Part shown: one piece after another, positions 28,058 through 37,714 of the stretch
Position numbering within the stretch: position 1 is the first letter of the stretch
How the letters are laid out: every line of letters begins with the position of its first letter
Assembly (NCBI RefSeq): GCF_041890415.1
Contig: NZ_CP169056.1
Span: forward strand, 1,178,001 to 1,242,000
Direction: 5' to 3'
From: Pseudoxanthomonas koreensis_A
GTDB lineage: Bacteria; Pseudomonadota; Gammaproteobacteria; Xanthomonadales; Xanthomonadaceae
DNA length: 64,000 nucleotides
The notes under the pieces: generated by a model
What the model saw: only the letters and a program-made list of their open reading frames with translations
Database searches by the model: none
What the model was told of the DNA's origin: nothing
Made by a program: the position numbers and the translations under genes

Positions 28058-29572
28058 ATGAGCAAGGAACTTCTGCTGGTAGTGGATGCGGTCGCCAACG
28101 AGAAAGGCGTGCCGCGCGAAGTGATCTTCGATGCACTGGAGGCGGCGTTGGCCTCGGCGGCCAAGAAGCGCTACCTGGACCAGGACGTCACTGCCCGGGT
28201 GGCGATCGATCGCAAGGACGGCAGTTACGAAACCTTCCGCCGCTGGGAAGTGGTGGCAGACGACGTGGTGATGGAATCGCCCGACCGCCAGATCCGGCTG
28301 ATGGATGCGGTGGACGAGGCCGATGGCGTGGACGTGGGCGATTTCATCGAAGAGCAGATCGAGAACCCCGAGTTCGGCCGCATCGCCGCCCAGGCCGCCA
28401 AGCAGGTGATCGTGCAGCGCGTGCGCGAAGCCGAGCGCCAGCAGGTGGTGGATGCCTGGAGCGACCGGGTGGGCGAGCTGGTCACCGGCATCGTCAAGCG
28501 TGCCGAGCGCGGCAACATCTACGTGGACCTGGGCGGCAACGCCGAGGCCTTCATCTCCAAGGACAAGGGCATCCCGCGCGACGTGCTGCGCACCGGCGAC
28601 CGCGTGCGCGGCTACCTGTACGAAGTGCGCAGCGAGCCGCGTGGCCCGCAGCTGTTCATCAGCCGGGCGGCGCCCGAGTTCATGATCGAGCTGTTCAAGC
28701 TCGAGGTGCCGGAAGTCGGCCAGGGCCTGGTCGAGATCAAGGGCTGCGCCCGCGACCCGGGCGACCGCGCCAAGATCGCGGTGATCGCCCACGACACCCG
28801 CACCGATCCGATCGGCGCGTGCATCGGCATGCGTGGTTCGCGCGTGCAGGCGGTGAGCAACGAGCTCAACGGCGAGCGCGTGGACATCGTGCTGTGGAAC
28901 GAAAACCCGGCCAGCTTCGTCATCAACGCGATGGCGCCGGCCGAGGTGCAGTCGATCATCGTCGACGAGGAAAAGCACTCGATGGACCTGGCCGTGGCCG
29001 AGGACCGCCTGGCCCAGGCGATCGGCAAGGGCGGCCAGAACGTGCGCCTGGCCAGCCGCCTGACCGGTTGGCAGCTCAACGTGATGACCCAGGACCAGGT
29101 TGCGGCCAAGTCCGAGGCCGAGCAGGCCGTCGCCCGCCAGCTGTTCCAGGAAAAGCTGGAAGTGGACGAGGAGATCGCCGGCATCCTGGTGGCCGAGGGC
29201 TTCAGCACGGTCGAGGAGATCGCCTACGTGCCGGTCGGCGAATTGCTGGCGGTGGAGGGCTTCGACGAGGACATCGTCGAGGAACTGCGTGCCCGCGCCC
29301 GCGACGCGCTGCTCAACGACGCCCTGGCAGTGGAGGAAGAGCAACTGGACAGCAGCCAGCCGGCCGAGGACCTGCTCGCGCTGGACGGGATGGACGAGGA
29401 CACCGCCCACGCCCTGGCCGCCCATGGCGTGCGCACCAGCGAGGACCTGTCCGAGCTGGCGGCAGACGAGGTGGCGGAATTCGGCATCGAGGGCCTGGAC
29501 GAGGATCGTGCCGCGGCACTGATCCTGGCCGCCCGGGCCGAGGAAATCGCGCGTCTGGAGCGTGGCGAATGA
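28058..29572 (+). CDS. nusA: Transcription termination/antitermination protein NusA
   Basis: NusA (504 residues) binds RNA polymerase and nascent RNA to control pausing, termination and antitermination. Domains in order: N-terminal RNAP-binding domain (residues 1-130), S1 domain ('LVTGIVKRAERGNIYVDLGG'), KH1 and KH2 ('GACIGMRGSRVQAVSNELNGERVD', 'AIGKGGQNVRLASRL'), and two acidic C-terminal helix-hairpin-helix repeats. Length is as in E. coli. It lies between rimP and infB, the near-universal order. Confidence 0.97.
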   Translation: MSKELLLVVDAVANEKGVPREVIFDALEAALASAAKKRYLDQDVTARVAIDRKDGSYETFRRWEVVADDVVMESPDRQIRLMDAVDEADGVDVGDFIEEQIENPEFGRIAAQAAKQVIVQRVREAERQQVVDAWSDRVGELVTGIVKRAERGNIYVDLGGNAEAFISKDKGIPRDVLRTGDRVRGYLYEVRSEPRGPQLFISRAAPEFMIELFKLEVPEVGQGLVEIKGCARDPGDRAKIAVIAHDTRTDPIGACIGMRGSRVQAVSNELNGERVDIVLWNENPASFVINAMAPAEVQSIIVDEEKHSMDLAVAEDRLAQAIGKGGQNVRLASRLTGWQLNVMTQDQVAAKSEAEQAVARQLFQEKLEVDEEIAGILVAEGFSTVEEIAYVPVGELLAVEGFDEDIVEELRARARDALLNDALAVEEEQLDSSQPAEDLLALDGMDEDTAHALAAHGVRTSEDLSELAADEVAEFGIEGLDEDRAAALILAARAEEIARLERGE

Positions 29573-29667
29573 TCCGGCAATGAACGGAACCCTGCACCGA
29601 ACAGGGCTTAGAATCCGCGTTTCCCTTGCTCTGCGCGAGGGGGCGCCAAACAGAGCATAGGACCCGA

Positions 29668-32277
29668 ATGTCGCAGCAAACCACCATCCGCAAGCTCGCC
29701 GATCTGGTCAACACGCCGGTCGAGAAGCTGCTGGAACAGCTTGCCGAGGCAGGCATGAAGTTCAGCGGCCCCGACCAGGTCGTCACCAGCGCCGAGAAGA
29801 TCAAGCTGCTCGGCTTCCTGCGCCGCACCCATGGCAAGGCCAGCACGCAGGCCGAGGAAGTCAGCGCCCCGAAGAAGATCACCCTGGCCCGGCGCAAGGT
29901 CCAGGAGCTGACCGTCGGCGGTGGCCGCAGCAAGACCACGGTGAATGTCGAGGTCCGGCAGAAGCGCACCTACGTCAAGGCGCCGGAAGCCCAGCAGGCG
30001 CCCACCGCGATCACCCCGGTGGACGACGAGCACGCCGAGGTCCTGCGCAAGCTGGAGGAATCGCGCCAGCGCAACCTCGCCGAGCAGCAGCGCCTGGCCG
30101 AGGCCGACCGCGCGCGCGCCGAGGAAGCGGAGCGCAAGAAGCAGGAAGAGGAGCAGGCGCTGCGCGCCGCCGAGGAGCAACGCCAGGCCGAGGCCGAGGT
30201 GGAGACCCAGAAGGCCCCGGCCGCACGTCCGCAGGCCGCCGATGCGGCGCCGCGCACGCCGCGTCCTGCCGCGCCGCCGCACCGCACCGACGACACGCGC
30301 GGCCACAAGCACAAGACCCGTGGCTCGCACGCGATGGTGGCAGGCATCGAGGACGACGAGTCGGCCAGCCGCTTTGCCGGCCAGCTGCACCTGTCGGCCG
30401 CCGACCGCGCGCGCCGTTCCAGCGCCCGTCCGGGCAGCCGCGCCAAGCCGCGGCGCCAGGAAAGCCGTGCCGGAGCCAGCGGCGGCGTCGGTGGCTTCGA
30501 GCGTCCGACTGCGCCGGTGGTGCGCGAAGTCGCGCTCGGCGACTCGATCACCGTGGCCGACCTGGCGCAGAAGCTCGCGCTCAAGGGCAGCGACGTGGTC
30601 AAGGCGATGTTCAAGATGGGCGTGATGGCCACCATCACCCAGACCATCGACCACGACACCGCGGTGCTGGTGGTCGAGGAACTGGGGCACAAGGCCGTGC
30701 GCGCCGACAGCGACGACGCCGAAGTGGAGCTGCTGGCGCACGTGGAGCAGGCGCAGGGCGAACAGACCGCGCGTCCGCCGGTGGTCACCATCATGGGCCA
30801 CGTCGACCACGGCAAGACCTCGCTGCTCGATTACATCCGCCGCACCAAGGTGGCCACCGGCGAGGCCGGCGGCATTACCCAGCACATCGGTGCGTACCAC
30901 GTGGAGACGCCAAAGGGCGTCATCAGCTTCCTGGATACGCCAGGCCATGCGGCCTTCACCTCGATGCGCGCGCGTGGCGCCAAGCTGACCGACATCGTGG
31001 TCCTGGTGGTGGCGGCCGACGATGGCGTGATGCCGCAGACCAAGGAGGCGATCCAGCACGCCAAGGCGGCCGGCGTGCCGCTGATCGTGGCGATCAACAA
31101 GATCGACAAGTCCTCCGCGGACCCGATGCGGGTCAAGAACGAGCTGCTGGCCGAGCAGGTGGTGGCCGAGGACTTCGGCGGCGACACCCAGATGGTGGAA
31201 CTGTCGGCCAAGACCGGCGACGGCGTGGACGACCTGCTGGACGCAATCTCGCTGCAGGCCGAAGTGCTGGAACTGAACGCGGTGCCGGACGGCAACGCCA
31301 GCGGCGTGGTGATCGAGTCCGCGCTGGACAAGGGCCGCGGCCCGGTGGCCACCGTCCTGGTCCAGCAGGGCCAGCTCAGGAAGGGCGACTACCTGGTGTG
31401 CGGCGTGCAGTACGGCCGCGTGCGCGCGCTGTTCGACGAGACCGGCGGCCAGCCCGCCTCGGCAGGCCCGTCCATTCCGGTGCAGGTCCTGGGCCTGTCC
31501 GGCGTGCCCGATGCCGGCGACGATTTCGTCGTGGTCAAGGACGAGCGCCTGGCCAAGGACGTGGCCCAGCAGCGCGATGCCAGGCGCCGCGAATCGCGCC
31601 TGGTGCAGAGCGCGGGCAGCCGCATGGAAGACATCATGTCGCAGCTGGGCAAGGGCGAGGGCCAGCTGGTCCTCAACCTGCTGGTCAAGGCCGATGTGCA
31701 GGGCTCGGTGGAGGCGCTCAAGCAGTCCTTGACCGCACTGTCCAACGACCAGATCCGGATCAACGTGATCAGCTCCGGCGTGGGCGGCATCACCGAGTCG
31801 GATGCGAACATCGCCGCAACCACCAAGGCCACGATGATCGGCTTCAACGTCCGTGCCGATGCATCGGCACGCAAGATCATCGAGACCAACGGCGTGGACC
31901 TGCGCTACTTCTCGATCATCTACGACGTCATCGACCAGGTGAAGCAGGTCGCGTCTGGCTTGCTGGGCGTGGAGATCCGCGAGGAGATCATCGGCATCGC
32001 CGAGGTCCGCGACGTGTTCCGCAGCTCCAAGTTCGGCGCCGTGGCCGGCTGCATGGTCGTGGAGGGCGTGGTCAAGCGCAACAAGCCGATCCGCGTGCTG
32101 CGCGACAACACGGTCATCTACGAGGGCGAGCTGGAATCGCTGCGCCGCTTCAAGGAAAACGTGGAGGAAGTGCGCAACGGCACCGAGTGCGGCATTGGCG
32201 TGAAGGAGTACAACGACGTCAAGCCGGGCGACCAGATCGAGTGCTTCGAGCGCATCGAAGTGCAGCGCACGCTGTAA
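29668..32277 (+). CDS. infB: Translation initiation factor IF-2
   Basis: IF-2 (869 residues) is the GTPase that brings fMet-tRNA to the 30S subunit. The N-terminal IF2-N domain (TIRKLADLVNTPVEKLLEQL) is followed by a charged Ala/Glu/Arg-rich linker (about residues 120-280). The GTPase domain has P-loop GHVDHGKT at 377-384, 'DTPGHAAF' and NKID at 477-480. The C-terminal beta-barrel and fMet-tRNA-binding domains follow. ATG 29668 fits the family start; the in-frame ATG at 29626 lacks support. The 95-base gap after nusA has no clear promoter. Confidence 0.97.
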   Translation: MSQQTTIRKLADLVNTPVEKLLEQLAEAGMKFSGPDQVVTSAEKIKLLGFLRRTHGKASTQAEEVSAPKKITLARRKVQELTVGGGRSKTTVNVEVRQKRTYVKAPEAQQAPTAITPVDDEHAEVLRKLEESRQRNLAEQQRLAEADRARAEEAERKKQEEEQALRAAEEQRQAEAEVETQKAPAARPQAADAAPRTPRPAAPPHRTDDTRGHKHKTRGSHAMVAGIEDDESASRFAGQLHLSAADRARRSSARPGSRAKPRRQESRAGASGGVGGFERPTAPVVREVALGDSITVADLAQKLALKGSDVVKAMFKMGVMATITQTIDHDTAVLVVEELGHKAVRADSDDAEVELLAHVEQAQGEQTARPPVVTIMGHVDHGKTSLLDYIRRTKVATGEAGGITQHIGAYHVETPKGVISFLDTPGHAAFTSMRARGAKLTDIVVLVVAADDGVMPQTKEAIQHAKAAGVPLIVAINKIDKSSADPMRVKNELLAEQVVAEDFGGDTQMVELSAKTGDGVDDLLDAISLQAEVLELNAVPDGNASGVVIESALDKGRGPVATVLVQQGQLRKGDYLVCGVQYGRVRALFDETGGQPASAGPSIPVQVLGLSGVPDAGDDFVVVKDERLAKDVAQQRDARRRESRLVQSAGSRMEDIMSQLGKGEGQLVLNLLVKADVQGSVEALKQSLTALSNDQIRINVISSGVGGITESDANIAATTKATMIGFNVRADASARKIIETNGVDLRYFSIIYDVIDQVKQVASGLLGVEIREEIIGIAEVRDVFRSSKFGAVAGCMVVEGVVKRNKPIRVLRDNTVIYEGELESLRRFKENVEEVRNGTECGIGVKEYNDVKPGDQIECFERIEVQRTL

Positions 32278-32312
32278 TCAAGGCCGCCGGCGGATTGCCG
32301 GTGGAGTGGGGT

Positions 32313-32345
32313 GACAGGACGGCCCGCGCGGCCGTCCTGTCGTTT
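32313..32345 (+). terminator. Hairpin between infB and rbfA
   Basis: 12-bp stem (32313-32324 with 32330-32341), loop CGCGC, followed by GTTTC. The T-run is short, so it may act as a partial terminator or an RNA-stabilising hairpin lowering rbfA expression relative to infB. Confidence 0.55.
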
Positions 32346-32430
32346 CACGGCCGGCCCGCTGCGTCGTCACGGTGCCCGGGTTAACGTCCAGAGTGCACCG
32401 GCCACGGCGCCGGCCGTCAAGGAGTCCGTC

Positions 32431-32820
32431 ATGTCCAGCAAGTCCTTTCATCGTACCGACCGTGTATCGGCGCAGCTGCGCCGCGAGCTGGGTACGCTGG
32501 TTCACGAGGCCGTGCGCGAGCACGGGCTTCCATCGGTCAGCGTGTCCGACGTGGAAGTCACCCGCGACCTGGCCCACGCCAAGGTGTTTGTCACCGCGTT
32601 GATGCAGGAGCGCTCGCGCGAGGCGATGAAGGCGTTGAAGGAACTGGCCTGGGACATCCGCATGGAGCTGGGCCGCCGGATGAAGTTGCGGCACGTGCCC
32701 GAGCTGCACTTCCACTACGACGATTCGGTGGACCACGGCGAGCGCATCGACAGCCTGCTGCGCGACCTCGATGTGGGCGAAGCGGACGACGAAGGCGAAG
32801 GCGGCACCAGCGCCACCTGA
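32431..32820 (+). CDS. rbfA: 30S ribosome-binding factor RbfA
   Basis: RbfA (129 residues) is a cold-shock-linked 30S assembly factor acting on helix 1 of 16S rRNA. The KH-like fold shows 'SVSDVEVTRDLAHAKVFVTAL', and the family end 'RRMKLRHVPELHFHYDDSVDHGERIDSLL' is clear. ATG 32431 is preceded by AAGGAG at 32419; longer in-frame starts run into the hairpin and lack a ribosome site. The acidic tail is typical. truB does not follow directly: a small gene on the other strand intervenes. Confidence 0.95.
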   Translation: MSSKSFHRTDRVSAQLRRELGTLVHEAVREHGLPSVSVSDVEVTRDLAHAKVFVTALMQERSREAMKALKELAWDIRMELGRRMKLRHVPELHFHYDDSVDHGERIDSLLRDLDVGEADDEGEGGTSAT

Positions 32821-32835
32821 GCGGCGCCAGCAACG

Positions 32836-33171
32836 TCAGCGCGTGGCGTCTTCCTTGCCGGCCGGCGCGCGCGCGCGCCAGTAATCATTGGCCTCGGCGA
32901 TGGTGCGGAACTCGATGGCAACCAGCTCGGCGGCGTGCATCAGCAGCTCCGGGTCCTCGGCATACTTTTCCCGCACCCGCTTCTTGGCGGCATCATCGCG
33001 CTGGATGCTACCGATGGTCTTGCGCACCATGGTGATTGCCAGCTGCCGGCCTTGCAGCGGGGTGTCGGTGATCAGGCTGGGCATGTAATCGGCGGCCGGC
33101 GCGGCAGGTTCGGCGGCCATGGTTGCCGCGGGCGCGAGCAGGGCGAGGGTGAGCAGGAAGGGACGGATCAT
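32836..33171 (-). CDS. Hypothetical small periplasmic protein
   Basis: A 111-residue protein read from the minus strand, with a clear signal peptide (MIRPFLLTLALLAPAATMAA, cleaved near AEPA). The mature part is helical and charged ('RDDAAKKRVREKYAEDPELLMHAAELVAIEFRTIAEANDYWRAR'). I do not recognise a family. It lies against the direction of the rbfA-truB genes and would be transcribed toward rbfA, with 15 bases between stops. An ATG at 33222 is an alternative start, but it would hide the signal peptide. Confidence 0.65.
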   Translation of the reverse strand: MIRPFLLTLALLAPAATMAAEPAAPAADYMPSLITDTPLQGRQLAITMVRKTIGSIQRDDAAKKRVREKYAEDPELLMHAAELVAIEFRTIAEANDYWRARAPAGKEDATR

Positions 33172-33285
33172 GGAATGGCTCCTGGCGTTGGCGAGGACTG
33201 CGCCCGCGCGGCGGGCACCCATCAGGGTGGAGGGTGATGGGCCGATGGAGTTTGATGTGGGTCAAGCACCGGCCACAATGTCACG

Positions 33286-34224
33286 ATGACGACACCAGCG
33301 CGCATCAAGTTCCGCGATATCGACGGAATCCTCCTCCTGGACAAGCCGGCGGGCATGAGCTCCAACGCCGCGCTGCAGTCCGCACGGCGCCTGTTCCGCG
33401 CCGCGAAGGGCGGCCACACCGGCAGCCTGGATCCATTGGCTACCGGCCTGCTGCCGTTGTGCTTCGGCGAAGCCACCAAGCTGGCCGGCCTGCTGCTCGG
33501 CGCGGACAAGGCCTACGAGGCCGACATCATGCTGGGCGCCACCACCGACACCGACGACGCCGACGGCCAGGTGCTGCGCCGGCGCCCGGTGCCGGCCCTG
33601 GAGCGGGCATCGCTCGAGGCCGCGCTGGGCACGTTCACCGGTGTGCTGCAGCAGCGCGCGCCGGTGTACTCGGCGCTCAAGCAGGGCGGCGAGCCGTTGT
33701 ATGCGCGTGCGCGGCGCGGTGAGGTGATCGAAGCGCCGGTGCGCGAGGTGAGCGTCCACGCCTTCGAGTTGCTCGACCACGACGCCAGCCGGCTGCGCGT
33801 GCGGGTGCGTTGCGGGTCGGGCACCTACATCCGCAGCCTGGCCCGTGACCTGGGCGAGGTGCTGGGGTGCGGGGCGCACATCGGGACACTGCGCCGACTG
33901 TGGGTCGAGCCGTTCCGGCAGCCGCGGATGTGGAGCCTGGAGGCCTTGCAGGCACTGGCCGGGTCGGGCGGCGAGGCCGCGCTGGATGCCTGCCTGCTGC
34001 CCCTGCACGCTGGCCTGGCGGGGTTTGCCCGGGTCGAACTGGGCGCGGACGAGGCCGCGCGCTTCGTCCTGGGCCAGCGCCTGCGCGGGCCGTGGCCGGT
34101 GGCCGACCCTGCCGGGGTGTTCGGCCCGCAGGGCGTTGCGCTGGGGCTGGGCCGGGTGGGCGAGGGCGGGCGCCTGTCTCCGCAGCGGCTTTTCCGCCCG
34201 CCCGGATCCGGCCAACCAGGCTGA
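33286..34224 (+). CDS. truB: tRNA pseudouridine(55) synthase TruB
   Basis: TruB (312 residues) makes the pseudouridine of the T-loop in tRNAs. The catalytic aspartate D49 lies in 'GGHTGSLDPLATGLLP'. Other family blocks are 'GILLLDKPAGMSSN', 'QRAPVYSALKQGGEPLYARAR' and 'VRCGSGTYIRSLARDLGE'. The C-terminal PUA-like region is present. In E. coli it follows rbfA directly; here it is separated by the antisense small gene, so it probably needs its own promoter in 33172-33285, which I could not identify. Confidence 0.96.
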   Translation: MTTPARIKFRDIDGILLLDKPAGMSSNAALQSARRLFRAAKGGHTGSLDPLATGLLPLCFGEATKLAGLLLGADKAYEADIMLGATTDTDDADGQVLRRRPVPALERASLEAALGTFTGVLQQRAPVYSALKQGGEPLYARARRGEVIEAPVREVSVHAFELLDHDASRLRVRVRCGSGTYIRSLARDLGEVLGCGAHIGTLRRLWVEPFRQPRMWSLEALQALAGSGGEAALDACLLPLHAGLAGFARVELGADEAARFVLGQRLRGPWPVADPAGVFGPQGVALGLGRVGEGGRLSPQRLFRPPGSGQPG

Positions 34225-34228
34225 TGCC

Positions 34229-34257
34229 TTGTCCGCAAAGATGCCGGGAGGTACAAT
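34229..34257 (+). promoter_or_regulatory. Candidate promoter of rpsO-pnp
   Basis: TTGTCC, 17-base spacer, TACAAT, about 120 bases before rpsO. It leaves a leader long enough for the S15 autoregulation known in other bacteria, but I cannot identify a specific S15-binding fold. Confidence 0.6.
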
Positions 34258-34377
34258 TCGCGCGCCTTTTTCAGGCAATTTTTTCCGCGTCCCGTCCGGG
34301 ATGGCGGCCATCCGCAAGCGGCGGGTCAGGCGGTGCGCCCAGCGCGTTCCTGCCGGCCTCGCATCCAGAGAACCCAC

Positions 34378-34638
34378 ATGTCCATTGATACCCAGAAAAT
34401 CATCGCCGACAACCAGCGCGGCACCAACGATACCGGCTCGCCTGAAGTCCAGGTCGCCCTGCTCACCGCGCGCATCGTGCAGCTGACCGAGCACTTCAAG
34501 ACCCACAAGAAGGACCACCACAGCCGCCGTGGCCTGCTGCAGCTGGTCAACCAGCGTCGCAGCCTGCTCGACTATCTCAAGCGCAAGGACAACGAGCGCT
34601 ACAAGAGCCTGATCGAAAAGCTCGGCCTGCGTCGCTGA
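34378..34638 (+). CDS. rpsO: 30S ribosomal protein S15
   Basis: S15 (86 residues) binds 16S rRNA in the platform early in 30S assembly. The sequence is nearly canonical ('GTNDTGSPEVQVALLTARI', 'HSRRGLLQLVNQRRSLLDYLK', ending EKLGLRR). ATG 34378 matches the family start MSIDTQKI. An intrinsic terminator-like hairpin lies directly downstream before pnp, as in E. coli. Confidence 0.98.
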   Translation: MSIDTQKIIADNQRGTNDTGSPEVQVALLTARIVQLTEHFKTHKKDHHSRRGLLQLVNQRRSLLDYLKRKDNERYKSLIEKLGLRR

Positions 34639-34650
34639 TGCATCACCCCG

Positions 34651-34684
34651 CCGCGGCGCAGAAATGCGCCGCGGTTTGCGTTTC
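34651..34684 (+). terminator. Terminator between rpsO and pnp
   Basis: Perfect 10-bp stem CCGCGGCGCA/TGCGCCGCGG with a GAAA tetraloop (34651-34674), then TTTGCGTTT. It probably gives abundant rpsO-only mRNA with partial read-through into pnp. Confidence 0.85.
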
Positions 34685-34819
34685 GGGCGCCTGAAGGCTG
34701 CAGGCCCCGCTGCGACACCGCGCGCAGCGCGATGTACGCCAAGGGCCGGAGTCTCCGGCCACCCGGTGGCGGCAAGGGCCGCGACCGGTCAATCAAGCGA
34801 ATCACCCCAAGGAACCGAC

Positions 34820-36925
34820 GTGGCAAAAATCAGCAAAACCTTCCAGTACGGCAAGCACCAGGTGACCCTGGAAACCGGCGAGATCGCCCGCCAGGCCGGC
34901 GGTGCCGTCATCGTCAAGTTCGATGACACCGTGCTGCTGGTCTCGGCCGTTGCAGCGAAGTCGGCCCGTGAAGGCCAGGACTTCTTCCCGCTGACGGTCG
35001 ACTACCAGGAGAAGTTCTACGCCGGTGGCCGCATCCCCGGTGGCTTCTTCAAGCGTGAAGGCCGTGCCACCGAGAAGGAGACGCTGATCTCGCGCCTGAT
35101 CGACCGCCCGTTGCGCCCGCTGTTCCCGGAAGAATTCCGCAACGAAGTGCAGGTCATCGCCACGGTGATGTCGCTGAACCCGGAAATCGACGGCGACATC
35201 CCGGCGCTGATCGGTGCCTCGGCCGCCGTCGCCCTGACCGGCGCCCCGTTCAACGGCCCGATCGGTGCGGCCAAGGTCGGCTACATCAACGGCGAGTACG
35301 TGCTGAACCCGACCGTCAGCGAGCTGAAGAACTCCAAGCTGGAGCTGGTCGTCGCCGGTACTTCCAACGCCGTGCTGATGGTGGAATCCGAGGCGGCCGA
35401 GCTGTCCGAGGACGTGATGCTGGGTGCGGTGATGTTCGGACACCGCGAGATGCAGAAGGTCATCGCGGTCATCAACGAGCTGGTCGCCGAAGCCGGCAGG
35501 CCCAAGTGGGACTGGCAGCCGCCGGCCAAGAATGAAGGCCTGGTCGCGGCCCTGCGCAACGCCGTTGGCGAGAGCCTGGCCGGTGCCTTCCAGGTGCGTG
35601 ACAAGCTCGAGCGCCGCGATGCGATCTCCAGCCTGAAGAAGGCCGTCCTGGCAGCCCTGGCGCCGGAAGCCGAAAGCAAGGCCTGGAACGCCGGCGAGCT
35701 GTCCAAGGAGTTCAGCGAGCAGGAATACCAGACCATGCGCAACTCGGTCCTCAAGACCAAGGTGCGCATCGACGGCCGTGCGCTGGACCAGGTGCGCCCG
35801 ATCAACTCGCAGGTCAGCGTGCTGCCGCGCGTCCATGGTTCCTCGCTGTTCACCCGCGGCGAGACCCAGGCGATCGTCGCCGTCACCCTGGGCACCGCGC
35901 GCGATGGCCAGGTCATCGATGCGGTCTCCGGCGAGTACAAGGACCACTTCCTGTTCCACTACAACTTCCCCCCGTACTCGGTGGGCGAAGCCGGCCGCAT
36001 GATGGGCCCGAAGCGTCGCGAGATCGGCCACGGCCGCCTGGCCAAGCGCGGCGTGCTGGCGGTGATGCCGACCATGGAAGCCTTCCCGTACACGATCCGC
36101 GTGGTCTCGGAGATCACCGAGTCCAACGGTTCCTCGTCGATGGCTTCGGTGTGCGGCAGCTCGCTGGCGCTGATGGATGCCGGCGTGCCGATCAAGGCGC
36201 CGGTGGCCGGTATCGCCATGGGCCTGGTGAAGGAGGGTGACGATTTCGTCGTCCTGTCCGACATCCTGGGCGACGAGGATCACCTCGGCGACATGGACTT
36301 CAAGGTGGCCGGTACCGCCGGTGGCGTGACTGCCCTGCAGATGGACATCAAGATCGAGGGCATCACCGAAGAGATCATGAAGCAGGCGCTGTCCCAGGCC
36401 AAGGCTGGCCGCCTGCACATCCTCGGCGAGATGGCCGGTGCGATGTCCACGCCGCGCCAGGAGCTGAGCGAGTTCGCGCCGCGCCTGATCACCATCAAGA
36501 TCCACCCCGACAAGATCCGCGAAGTGATCGGCAAGGGTGGTTCGGTGATCCAGGCCATCACCAAGGAAACCGGCACCCAGATCGACATCCAGGACGATGG
36601 CACCATCACCATCGCCTCGGTCAACGGTGCAGCCGGCCAGGCCGCCAAGGCGCGCATCGAGCAGATCACCTCCGACGTCGAGCCGGGCCGGATCTACGAG
36701 GGCAAGGTCGCCAAGATCATGGACTTCGGTGCGTTCGTGACGATCCTGCCGGGCAAGGACGGCCTGGTCCACGTGTCGCAGATCTCCAACGACCGTGTCG
36801 AGAAGGTCAGCGACGCGCTCAAGGAAGGCGACGTGGTCAAGGTCAAGGTGCTGGAAGTCGACAAGCAGGGCCGCATCCGCCTGTCGATCAAGGCCGTCGA
36901 GGAAGGCGAGGGCGTGACCGAGTGA
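34820..36925 (+). CDS. pnp: Polyribonucleotide nucleotidyltransferase (PNPase)
   Basis: PNPase (701 residues) is the phosphorolytic 3'-5' exoribonuclease of the RNA degradosome. Two RNase PH-like domains are visible (first 'RPLRPLFPEEF', second 'GSSLFTRGETQAIVAVTLGT' and the catalytic 'DILGDEDHLGDMDFKVAG'). They are followed by a KH domain ('KIREVIGKGGSVIQAITKETGTQIDI') and an S1 domain ('EGKVAKIMDFGAFVTILPGKDGLVHVSQIS'). I chose GTG at 34820 (AAGGAA upstream); the longer in-frame ATG at 34664 falls inside the rpsO terminator. Confidence 0.97.
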   Translation: MAKISKTFQYGKHQVTLETGEIARQAGGAVIVKFDDTVLLVSAVAAKSAREGQDFFPLTVDYQEKFYAGGRIPGGFFKREGRATEKETLISRLIDRPLRPLFPEEFRNEVQVIATVMSLNPEIDGDIPALIGASAAVALTGAPFNGPIGAAKVGYINGEYVLNPTVSELKNSKLELVVAGTSNAVLMVESEAAELSEDVMLGAVMFGHREMQKVIAVINELVAEAGRPKWDWQPPAKNEGLVAALRNAVGESLAGAFQVRDKLERRDAISSLKKAVLAALAPEAESKAWNAGELSKEFSEQEYQTMRNSVLKTKVRIDGRALDQVRPINSQVSVLPRVHGSSLFTRGETQAIVAVTLGTARDGQVIDAVSGEYKDHFLFHYNFPPYSVGEAGRMMGPKRREIGHGRLAKRGVLAVMPTMEAFPYTIRVVSEITESNGSSSMASVCGSSLALMDAGVPIKAPVAGIAMGLVKEGDDFVVLSDILGDEDHLGDMDFKVAGTAGGVTALQMDIKIEGITEEIMKQALSQAKAGRLHILGEMAGAMSTPRQELSEFAPRLITIKIHPDKIREVIGKGGSVIQAITKETGTQIDIQDDGTITIASVNGAAGQAAKARIEQITSDVEPGRIYEGKVAKIMDFGAFVTILPGKDGLVHVSQISNDRVEKVSDALKEGDVVKVKVLEVDKQGRIRLSIKAVEEGEGVTE

Positions 36926-36933
36926 TGCCGGCC

Positions 36934-36961
36934 GCCGCCGGCCTGTGACCAGGCCGGCGGC
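36934..36961 (+). terminator. GC-rich hairpin after pnp
   Basis: Perfect 12-bp stem GCCGCCGGCCTG/CAGGCCGGCGGC with loop TGAC, 9 bases after the pnp stop. No T-run follows, so it may protect the mRNA end or aid factor-dependent termination rather than act as an intrinsic terminator. Confidence 0.55.
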
Positions 36962-37075
36962 AGCGTCATCCCGCTCATCCCGGAGTACATGCGCGCCTGG
37001 ATGCAGGATGCGGGCCGCCCGCACAGGGCCGCGCCCGGCGCATGAACGGCCGCTTGCGACATCCTGTCGCGCGCC

Positions 37076-37104
37076 TTGTGGCGGGGGCAGGACGTCCCTA
37101 CACT
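37076..37104 (+). promoter_or_regulatory. Promoter of ssrA
   Basis: TTGTGG, 17-base spacer, TACACT. Transcription would begin near 37111, about 30 bases before the mature tmRNA end, consistent with RNase P trimming of a short leader. Confidence 0.6.
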
Positions 37105-37140
37105 GATTTCGTCTGGCGAGATGCTTCGCCCGAAGTTTCC

Positions 37141-37495
<355 letters not shown>

Positions 37496-37521
37496 ATACG
37501 CCGTCTCGCGACGGTACGGCG

Positions 37522-37558
37522 AAGGCCGGAACCCACGCAGGGTTCCGGCCTTTTCTTT
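37522..37558 (+). terminator. Intrinsic terminator of ssrA
   Basis: Perfect 13-bp stem (37522-37534 with 37540-37552), loop ACGCA, followed by TTCTTTG. Confidence 0.88.
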
Positions 37559-37583
37559 GCCGGGCTGGCGGCTGGACGCCTTT

Positions 37584-37609
37584 TGTAGGAGCCGGTCTTG
37601 CCGGCGACC
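37584..37609 (+). repeat. REP-like element, copy 1
   Basis: 26-base element beginning TGTAGGAGCCGG and continuing with TCTTGCCGGCGACC; the GCCGG...CCGGC part can fold on itself. It matches copy 2 (inverted, 79 bases away) at 24 of 26 positions. Confidence 0.75.
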
Positions 37610-37688
37610 GGCCACAGGCTTGCGCCATTGCCAGGGATCGCCCAGCACCGCGTCACGTGAGGCAGGCGCGTGCGTCATGCACTGCCGC

Positions 37689-37714
37689 GGTCGCCGGCAA
37701 GGCCGGCTCCTGCA
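37689..37714 (-). repeat. REP-like element, copy 2 (inverted partner of copy 1)
   Basis: Reads TGCAGGAGCCGG then CCTTGCCGGCGACC on the minus strand. Together with copy 1 it forms a REPIN-like inverted pair. Confidence 0.75.
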
